Positions 42,663 to 48,926 of a stretch of 64,000 bases of DNA are shown here, piece by piece. The DNA lies in the NCBI RefSeq assembly GCF_010093065.1, contig NZ_CP048113.1, forward strand, positions 5,022,001-5,086,000. Reading direction: 5' to 3'. The notes beneath the pieces were generated by a model. That model had not been told where the DNA came from. It searched no databases and saw only the letters and a list, made by a program, of their open reading frames with translations. This stretch comes from Chitinophaga agri. Lineage in GTDB: Bacteria; Bacteroidota; Bacteroidia; Chitinophagales; Chitinophagaceae. Positions within the stretch are counted from its first letter, which is position 1. The number at the start of each line of letters is the position of its first letter. The position numbers were made by a program, and so were the translations under genes.

Positions 42663-42962
42663 TTAGTTTTTAGCTGGTTTTTTCCTGTATTTCTCGCAGT
42701 ATTCCCAGAAACCCTGGAACACTTCATCGAGGACGGCAATGATCTTTTCTTTTTCTGCATTGCTCAGATTGGGAGTAACTCTTTCTTTCTCAAGACCGCC
42801 TACTTTGACCGCGTTTCGCATTTTACGGTAGAAAGTAGGAATACTCCAGGAACATTCTTCGCAAACACGCTCACGGAAATAGATCGGAAGATTGATCATT
42901 CTGGAATGCACATCCTGTAACAAATTGATTGGTTGGGTTGTGGAAGGCATTGTTTTTTTCAT
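42663..42962 (-). CDS. Unknown 99-residue protein
   Basis: Not recognised. A 99-residue, basic, cytoplasmic protein: N-terminal polar arm, then a helical middle with an odd CxxC (RVCEECSWSIPTFYRKMRNAVKVGG), which looks like a helix-turn-helix-like segment but lacks a known family, and a long charged helix at the end (NLSNAEKEKIIAVLDEVFQGFWEYCEKYRKK). It is divergent from the double-HTH regulator across a 395-bp AT-rich gap and may be its target. A -7 element (TAGATTTG, 43042-43049 on the minus strand) precedes it. Confidence 0.65.
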   Translation of the reverse strand: MKKTMPSTTQPINLLQDVHSRMINLPIYFRERVCEECSWSIPTFYRKMRNAVKVGGLEKERVTPNLSNAEKEKIIAVLDEVFQGFWEYCEKYRKKPAKN

Positions 42963-43357
42963 GTTGAAAGTTTTTGATTTAATATGATAATGATTAATTG
43001 AGAGCGTCTTACTACTATAATAATAATGATTGCGATGTAAGCAAATCTATTTATAAAAAATTTATTATAGCCATTTTTATAGAAATATTTTTTCAAGTGG
43101 TGGGGTGTTCACAATCAATTGTTAAATAAACTGTTATGTACGTTTGTCGCACCCGTGTTGCACCATATTTCATTGCTTTACATTGAAACACAATGTATAC
43201 TGAATTGTTATTCGGAAAAAGTGTTTTTATTGATATTATCACACTGATAACTATATTGTCTATATGAATTTTCAATTATGACAATGAAATGGAAATAATT
43301 ATTATATTGTATGAATTACACACCAGCGCAAACCACTGTCAGTAAAATATAGAATAC
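42963..43357. other. AT-rich divergent region with two dyads
   Basis: No gene found here; longest frames are short and biased by base composition. Notable signals are the TAGATTTG -7 (43042-43049, minus), the dyad TACATTG-AAACA-CAATGTA (43179-43197) and the dyad TTATCA-CAC-TGATAA (43236-43250). The dyads look like operators for the flanking regulator but share no common core. Confidence 0.5.
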
Positions 43358-43981
43358 ATGTCCAGGTTAATCCACATGGGCCAGCGCCTGAAACAAATAT
43401 TAAAGCAGAAGAAAGTTAAAATAGTCGACTTCGCAGATATGGCTGGTTTCACTAACCAGATTGCACATTATCATCTGCGCAAGAGTGATATGAAGCGTAG
43501 CACCCTTGAAAAATTCTGTGAGATCATCGGTATTACACCGGAAGAATTCTACGAATGGAACAGTGTTCCCTCCGCCAATGGAGAAAAAAGTACGGAAACG
43601 GCTGTGCTGCATCATGGCGAACGGCTAATGGAGCTCATAGGAGAGCGGGGGCTCAACAAGACCCGGTTAGCAAAACGTCTGGGAATGAGCCGGCGAACAA
43701 TGTACAACCTGTTCGAGAAAGATGTCTTTGGTACCGAAGAACTTGACAGGGTAGTCAGGGCTCTGGAAATGACGGCAACAGGCTTCCTGCATCCGGGCGT
43801 ACTGGAAGATGCCCGTCAGGCGGAAAACGATGAAATGCTGGCGTTAAGAGAAAAGTACTACAAGTTGTTAGAGGAGCACAACATGTTACTGAAAAGCTAT
43901 TCATCCCTGAAAGAAGGTCTTGAAACTGCTAAAAAGGACATCTTACAGTTACGTAAACAGGCACGTTCCAAAAAAGGCTGA
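43358..43981 (+). CDS. Double helix-turn-helix regulator with coiled coil
   Basis: 207 residues. Two XRE/Cro-type HTH units stand in tandem: residues about 8-62 (LKQILKQKKVKIVDFADMAGFTNQIAHYHLRKSD) and about 85-140 (ERLMELIGERGLNKTRLAKRLGMSRRTMYNLFEKDVFGTEELDRVVRAL); the second is the clearer match. The C-terminal 55 residues are a coiled coil (EMLALREKYYKLLEEHNMLLKSYSSLKEGLETAKKDI). Probably a DNA-binding dimer or multimer. Not a known regulator; adjacent genes are the unknown 99-residue gene and the RAYT-like gene. Confidence 0.82.
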   Translation: MSRLIHMGQRLKQILKQKKVKIVDFADMAGFTNQIAHYHLRKSDMKRSTLEKFCEIIGITPEEFYEWNSVPSANGEKSTETAVLHHGERLMELIGERGLNKTRLAKRLGMSRRTMYNLFEKDVFGTEELDRVVRALEMTATGFLHPGVLEDARQAENDEMLALREKYYKLLEEHNMLLKSYSSLKEGLETAKKDILQLRKQARSKKG

Positions 43982-44112
43982 TATAGCAGAAGAGCACTAA
44001 CTAACGACACACCATAACAATATTCCACAATTGTTCAACCCATACCTTCCGGACCTTGATCCCAAGGGTTTTAATGAATAATAAAATTGTTATAGTTTTA
44101 CGTGTATTACTA

Positions 44113-44135
44113 TTATGATAACATGTTTATCATAA
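44113..44135. repeat. Hairpin before the RAYT-like gene
   Basis: TTATGATAA (44113-44121) and TTATCATAA (44127-44135) are perfect 9-bp arms with loop CATGT; the right arm ends 12 bp before the RAYT-like start. RAYT-type transposases recognise hairpins, but this single hairpin near the start could also be an operator. Confidence 0.55.
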
Positions 44136-44147
44136 ATACTTCTTTTA

Positions 44148-44594
44148 ATGAATTATCTGCCGAATGCATTTGATCCCCCTGTGTGGTACCTTGTAATGCC
44201 CGTCTCCGGTGCTACGGGAGAAGTATTTACCAGGAAAAGGTATGCTGATATGGTGGCAGCTAAGCTGAACAGCGATCAGCATAATGCACTCATAAGAGTG
44301 GAGGATTATACATTCCTGCCCTCGGCCATTCACCTCATGATACGCGAAGGCGCACTCTCTCTCGATCTATGGTGGCAGCCGTTTATGAATGCTGTGCTGA
44401 AAGATGTCAATCACCTGCAGCCGGAAGAGCAACTGTCCTGGGGGCAGTTTACTTCCGAACGCATTACTGATGCGGATGCTTTCGAGCACAGGTCCTATGA
44501 GCTGCTGTTCCTTCCAGTATGGAAAGGACTGGCCACAGATCCCGAAGGGTACGCCTATAATAGTGTCAATAACAAGGCGAAGATCGACCTATAG
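44148..44594 (+). CDS. Degenerate RAYT-like (Y1/HUH transposase family) protein
   Basis: 148 residues. The layout of REP-associated tyrosine transposases (IS200/IS605 HUH family) can be followed: N-terminal strand (VWYLVMPVSGATGEVFTRKRY), the HUH strand where the family has a motif like MPNHVHLLI, here LPSAIHLMI (residues 57-65): the first His is Ala60, only His62 remains. The C-terminal segment LFLPVWKGLATDPEGYAYNS matches the NPVxAGLVxxPEDYPYSS-type end of RAYTs. A catalytic Tyr is not obvious. So the protein is probably an inactive, repurposed relative. Overlaps the convergent HAD gene by 6 bp. Confidence 0.65.
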   Translation: MNYLPNAFDPPVWYLVMPVSGATGEVFTRKRYADMVAAKLNSDQHNALIRVEDYTFLPSAIHLMIREGALSLDLWWQPFMNAVLKDVNHLQPEEQLSWGQFTSERITDADAFEHRSYELLFLPVWKGLATDPEGYAYNSVNNKAKIDL

Positions 44595-45110
44595 TAATAT
44601 ACCGGCTACTTCCTGCCAGGTGTCAACCCGCCTGAAATCAGTCACATGTACATTGTGTGGTGCGGTGAACATCAGTCCCTGTCCCTTGAAAGGCTGCAGG
44701 TTCTTCACATGATCGTCAATCATATAATCTGCCTGGACAATCGACTTTGAACCACAGAATACGATATTTTGCCAGGAAATAAATGGAAAGTGCTCGCCCA
44801 GCCACTCCAGTTTCTCTCCCAGTGAAGGCGGAAACTCCATCGCTGCTGATACAATAAATACCTCATGTTTGTCCTGTAACGCCCGGATCACTTCCTGGCT
44901 ATCCTTAATTACTGGTTTGGTTCTGAAGAAGCCCGGCTCAAATAGAAAGCTTCTCATTACTTCCCTATCGTGTGGAAAACCTGTCGCTTCCGGTAAACCG
45001 TATAGGGTGGCTTTGTCTACCTCTACGCCATAGCGTTGCGTATACCAGTCGATCATCTGCTGCGTGGTATCTGCCATAACGCCGTCCATGTCTATCGCAA
45101 TTCTTGCCAT
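44589..45110 (-). CDS. HAD-type 5'(3')-nucleotidase
   Basis: 173 residues, HAD fold without a cap domain of note: the catalytic DMDGVMADT (motif I, Asp-x-Asp), Ser in VFIVSAAMEF (motif II), Lys in the FCGSKSIV region (motif III) and Asp pair in DYMIDDHVKNL (motif IV). Close to the NT5C-type 5'(3')-deoxyribonucleotidase family (DUF-like, Bacteroidota). It removes phosphate from deoxynucleoside monophosphates in characterised relatives. Divergent from the DeoR regulator; its -33 region overlaps the dyad described below. Confidence 0.86.
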   Translation of the reverse strand: MARIAIDMDGVMADTTQQMIDWYTQRYGVEVDKATLYGLPEATGFPHDREVMRSFLFEPGFFRTKPVIKDSQEVIRALQDKHEVFIVSAAMEFPPSLGEKLEWLGEHFPFISWQNIVFCGSKSIVQADYMIDDHVKNLQPFKGQGLMFTAPHNVHVTDFRRVDTWQEVAGILL

Positions 45111-45126
45111 ATTATGCTGTTTTTTG

Positions 45127-45160
45127 CAAAGTTATGCATTATAACACGAATATGTAACAA
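45127..45160 (-). promoter_or_regulatory. Promoter of the HAD nucleotidase gene
   Basis: TTG (45158-45160), 23 bp, TAACTTTG (45127-45134) on the minus strand, 17 bp before the start. The spacer is at the long end. The TTG lies inside the dyad A arm (45158-45170). Confidence 0.55.
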
Positions 45161-45204
45161 TTTCCTGCAATAATTCTCGTATTTTTGCTGGAAATTGCGA
45201 GAAT
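45158..45204. promoter_or_regulatory. Interleaved dyads between the HAD and DeoR genes
   Basis: A pair: CAATTTCCTGCAA (45158-45170) against TTGCTGGAAATTG (45185-45197), 12 of 13 complementary. B pair: ATTCTCG (45173-45179) against CGAGAAT (45198-45204), exact. The A arm overlaps the HAD promoter -33, the A' arm overlaps the DeoR -7 (TATTTTTG, 45180-45187), and B' ends right at the DeoR start codon. This is the layout of an operator for a DeoR-type repressor controlling both directions; a pseudoknot-like RNA leader is a second option. Confidence 0.7.
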
Positions 45205-45951
45205 ATGCTAAAAGAAGAGCGCTTTGATTATATACTCAGGAAGTTGCAGACGGACCATAAAGTATTGCACACTGAACTGAGTAATGATCTGCAGGTATCA
45301 GAAGATACCGTAAGGCGCGATCTTGAGACGCTGGCCCAGAACGGGCTCCTGATCAAGGTCAGAGGTGGCGCTATCCCTCACTCGCCGCATCCGTATACAT
45401 TTAATGAGCGTATCAATATACATGAGGACGATAAGAAGGCTATTGCCGCTAAGGCGTTGTCTTTCCTTCATAATGGGCAAACCATTATTATGGATGGTGG
45501 TACCTCTACCTATGCGCTCGTAAAATTGTTCCCGCCCTCTCTGCAACTTACCGTAGTGACTCCCAGTATTCCCATTGCCATGCAACTAATGGAACATCCT
45601 GGTGTGGAAGTGATCCTCACCGGCGGCCGCATCTTTAAAAGTTCGCAGGTTACTGCCGGCATCGATACTATTCGCATGATAGAAAAGCTACGGGCTGATA
45701 TCTGTTTTATGGGCGTATGCAGTTTGCACACTGAAGTAGGTGTGACGGGGCCAGACATGGACGAAGCCGCCGTGAAAAATGTAATGGTGCAGTCGGCTAA
45801 CCGGGTGATAGCCCTGGTAACAGGCGATAAAATGGGTACAGCAGAACCTTACAAGGTTTGTAGTATAACGGCAATGGACACAATTATAACAGATGAAGCC
45901 GGATTATCTCTGGCAGCACCTTACCGACAGCTTGGAATAAATGTTATCTGA
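45205..45951 (+). CDS. DeoR/GlpR family transcriptional regulator
   Basis: 248 residues. N-terminal DeoR HTH: RFDYILRKLQTDHKVLHTELSNDLQVSEDTVRRDLETLAQNGLLIKVRGG with the canonical VSxDTVRRDL. The C-terminal sugar-phosphate isomerase-like effector domain is present (IIMDGGTSTYALVKLFPPSL, GGRIFKSSQVTAGIDTIRMIEKLRADICFMGVCSLHTEVGVTG). Such regulators sense phosphorylated sugars or nucleosides. Followed by an MFS transporter 44 bp away; the nucleotidase is divergent. Its target is inferred to be this locus. Confidence 0.93.
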   Translation: MLKEERFDYILRKLQTDHKVLHTELSNDLQVSEDTVRRDLETLAQNGLLIKVRGGAIPHSPHPYTFNERINIHEDDKKAIAAKALSFLHNGQTIIMDGGTSTYALVKLFPPSLQLTVVTPSIPIAMQLMEHPGVEVILTGGRIFKSSQVTAGIDTIRMIEKLRADICFMGVCSLHTEVGVTGPDMDEAAVKNVMVQSANRVIALVTGDKMGTAEPYKVCSITAMDTIITDEAGLSLAAPYRQLGINVI

Positions 45952-45995
45952 CAGGAACAGTGAACTTTCGTATTTCAAAGTATTAATGTAGTAGC

Positions 45996-47153
45996 ATGTT
46001 ACAGGGCTTGACAGTCAATTATTTTAACAAGAAGCACGCACGCATAGCCGTGAGCGCTTTATTTTTTCTGACGGGATTCTGCTTCGGCAGCTGGGCTTCG
46101 AGGATCGCCGCTATCCAGGAGACGCTGCACCTTTCGGAGGGTGTACTCGGCGCTATGTTGCTGGCTCCGCCGATCGGTTCTCTCTTATCTATGCCAGTAG
46201 CCGGTATGCTGGTAAGTAAGTATGGTAGCCGTACCGTCGTAATGATAGCAGGGATACTCTACGTCTGCGTATTACCTGTGCTGGGGCTGACAGGCAATGC
46301 CTGGCAGTTGTTTTCCTGCCTTTTGGTATTTGGATTCTTTGGTAACCTGGCCAATATCGCTGTAAATACACAGGCTGTTCTGGTTGAAGCGATGTACCAG
46401 ACCCCTATCATGGCATCGTTCCATGGATTATGGAGTCTGGGAGGTTTTGCAGCTGGTGCTATCGGCGGACAAATGTCGCGCGCTGGCATAGTGCCTTATC
46501 AGCACTTTTTATGTATCACAGCCATCGGCATCCTGATCGTATGTGTGGCTATCCGTTTTGTGGTAGCGCATGATGCACCAGCCTCCGGAGAGAAAGTGCC
46601 TATGTTTGTATGGCCTGACAAGGCATTGATGATCCTGGGCGTTATTGCATTCTGTTCCATGATCTGTGAAGGTGCAATGTTCGACTGGAGTGCGGTATAC
46701 TTCAAGAAGGTGATCGGTGCTCCGCTGGAGACTGCGGGTAACGGCCTGACTGCCTTCATGACTACGATGGCTGCTTTCCGCTTTGTGGCGGACTGGCTGA
46801 TGCCCCGGCTTGGATTCAAACGTATGCTGCAGCTAAGTGGTACGCTGACGGCACTGGGGTTGTCCGTCGCCGTATTATTCCCTGGGTTCAATACCGGTAT
46901 GATCGGGTTCTTGCTGGTAGGTGCAGGGGTATCGTCCGTAGTGCCACTGGTATACAGCGCTGCCGGCCGTAGTAAGACCTTATCTCCGGGTATGGCGCTG
47001 GCGGCAGTATCCACCATTGGTTATCTCGGTTTCCTTGCGGGCCCACCGTTGATCGGGCTTGTGGCGCAGGCGACCAGCCTACGCATATCCTTCTTCATCA
47101 TCGCCCTGATGGGAACCTGTATTGCAGTGATGAGTACCAGGGTGAAGGAGTAA
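45996..47153 (+). CDS. MFS transporter, YbjJ-like
   Basis: 385 residues with about 12 hydrophobic segments, starting ISALFFLTGFCFGSWASRIAAIQ and ending in a helix near IALMGTCIAVMS. The conserved MFS loop motif appears as GMLVSKYGSRTVV, and a Gly-rich helix (SLGGFAAGAIGGQMS) follows. Resembles the YbjJ/DHA-type family of sugar or nucleoside permeases. Transcribed with the DeoR gene. Substrate unknown, possibly a nucleoside or sugar phosphate product of the same system. Confidence 0.85.
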   Translation: MLQGLTVNYFNKKHARIAVSALFFLTGFCFGSWASRIAAIQETLHLSEGVLGAMLLAPPIGSLLSMPVAGMLVSKYGSRTVVMIAGILYVCVLPVLGLTGNAWQLFSCLLVFGFFGNLANIAVNTQAVLVEAMYQTPIMASFHGLWSLGGFAAGAIGGQMSRAGIVPYQHFLCITAIGILIVCVAIRFVVAHDAPASGEKVPMFVWPDKALMILGVIAFCSMICEGAMFDWSAVYFKKVIGAPLETAGNGLTAFMTTMAAFRFVADWLMPRLGFKRMLQLSGTLTALGLSVAVLFPGFNTGMIGFLLVGAGVSSVVPLVYSAAGRSKTLSPGMALAAVSTIGYLGFLAGPPLIGLVAQATSLRISFFIIALMGTCIAVMSTRVKE

Positions 47154-47183
47154 TATAATATTGAGGAGTGTTTTAGAAAAATA

Positions 47184-47212
47184 GAGGGGCTGATCATCAT
47201 GATCAGCCCCTC
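47184..47212. terminator. 29-bp perfect palindrome between convergent genes
   Basis: GAGGGGCTGATCAT-C-ATGATCAGCCCCTC, 14-bp arms around one base, between the MFS and lipoprotein genes. Without a strong T-run, but its position at convergent ends fits a bidirectional terminator. Confidence 0.6.
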
Positions 47213-47237
47213 GGCATATTATGAAATAAAGAGATGA

Positions 47238-48311
47238 TTATTTTTTTACTAATTCCACCTGGTAGGTTGTATTGGCTGTGTTCACGATGGTGATCATCTG
47301 CGGCGTCATTTCCAGGATCTTTACCGAATAGGAATAGAAGTTCGCGTACTCCAGGCCATTGTTGTCTACTACTATGGTCAGGATCTTAGTTTCCGGATTG
47401 AAAGACCAACCGCCTTTTTCAAGTTTCGTTTGTGTCTGCGTACCATAGGTGAGTTTATCACAGGTAGAATTATCCAGTACTACACGGGAGGCCGTCGCAG
47501 AGAAGAGTTCACTAAATTCATTCTGATCGGTGAACATCATGTCATACTTGGTCACTCCGGTAATGGCGGCAATGTCTTCAAAACACTCAATCCCGCTGTT
47601 AATGCAGTATTTTAACTTGCCTCCTTCGCAGGTGAAGCTGGTACGGGACGTATCTGGTATATAATAGTTCTGCCATTTACCATTGACGTCGGTCTTCCTG
47701 TTGACTTTCCATGACCCAACGAAATCCTGGTAATCAGCAATACTATTCTGGCTGTGTATGCGTACCAGGGACTTTACATGATTACTCACATGACCCAGGG
47801 AGTCATATGCCGCATAGGTAAGAGACAGCGTGTCGCCTACAATATAAGCGGGCAGTTTAATGATGATAGAAGAATCTACATAGTCTCCCTGGCGGCCTAA
47901 TGAGGAGGGAAAGCCGGTCGCCTCTCTGTAAAACCCACGGTTAGACGAGTAGTCTACTTTGAAATAGGCGCCACTGCCGTTGATAGACACATAATACCCT
48001 TTTACAGTAGACTCATAGTAATCGAAGTTAGGATTGATAACGATGTAACGGCCACTGATCGCGTTGACGAGATTTTTGTCTTCGACCAATGTTGGTGTAC
48101 CACTTACATCAGTTGCGGCAGGTATACTGCCTTTGGAATAAATGCCGAAAGCGACTTTCACTTTCGTGGCCAGCATTGTTCTGTCTCCAAGGTGTACGGT
48201 GTCGATTTTTTCTGGTTGTTCGTCGTCCCCACCAGTGTTATTGTCACTTTTCTTACAAGCGTGAAAAGCGACTGCACAGGACAGTGCGCCGATTAATAAA
48301 AGCTTTTTCAT
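47238..48311 (-). CDS. Unknown lipoprotein
   Basis: 357 residues. Lipobox FHAC (Cys19), then a Lys/Asp/Gly-rich tether (KKSDNNTGGDDEQ). Residues about 45-190 form a beta-sandwich-like region with many Tyr/Ser (YYESTVKGYYVSINGSGAYFKVDYSS), possibly adhesion or carbohydrate binding; the rest (SWKVNRKTDVNGKWQNYYIPD onward) looks like a lipocalin-like or C-terminal lipoprotein domain. No family name. Convergent with the MFS gene. Confidence 0.68.
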   Translation of the reverse strand: MKKLLLIGALSCAVAFHACKKSDNNTGGDDEQPEKIDTVHLGDRTMLATKVKVAFGIYSKGSIPAATDVSGTPTLVEDKNLVNAISGRYIVINPNFDYYESTVKGYYVSINGSGAYFKVDYSSNRGFYREATGFPSSLGRQGDYVDSSIIIKLPAYIVGDTLSLTYAAYDSLGHVSNHVKSLVRIHSQNSIADYQDFVGSWKVNRKTDVNGKWQNYYIPDTSRTSFTCEGGKLKYCINSGIECFEDIAAITGVTKYDMMFTDQNEFSELFSATASRVVLDNSTCDKLTYGTQTQTKLEKGGWSFNPETKILTIVVDNNGLEYANFYSYSVKILEMTPQMITIVNTANTTYQVELVKK

Positions 48312-48926
48312 TTGGTATCAGGGTTTGTTAGATTCTAAGGATCAAATAGTTCAGTGTTATATTTAAAAGTAGTGACCGATCAGGCCTCTCTTCAGCATTG
48401 TGTTGATATCATTTGTTTGTATTGTCCCTATACGCTTATAACTTGTTTATCATATTACAAAAGAGGCATATTATATACGCATTTTGCTTTATTTGAGATT
48501 TTCAATTGAATAAATAACCTGACGTTCTTCTAACGTGCTAATATATAACTATTTATACCTGTCTAGATCCGTTTTACGAACTTTATGTCATATAAAAGTA
48601 TGTGTTTTTTCCGGAATGTGATAATGGTAAATACTTCTTTAATATGCCGGTTTTCGTGGTTATCCGTTACCGGTTTATAAACGCAGGAACCGGGTATTGG
48701 GGAAAGTTGGTTTCAGATGCCGGACATTCGCAGTAACTAATATGTTTAATAATATTATTCGTCTTGCTAAGCGCTTATTAATAAAGGATTTAAAACTTTG
48801 TTTTCCTCAGCGCGTTAAATTTAATTACCACAATAAACTTTGAAACCCTTAATTTTGCACGATTTTTTTGTTCCGAGAATGGTATAAAATCAGTTAGGTT
48901 TTAAATTTTCAATTAGTAATACGCAA
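48312..48926. other. 615-bp gap upstream of carB
   Basis: No credible gene. Signals seen: TAATTTTG (48850-48857), a consensus -7 element on the plus strand for carB; ACGTT-CTTCT-AACGT at 48522-48536; and general AT-richness. No clear upstream TTG for the -7. Confidence 0.5.
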
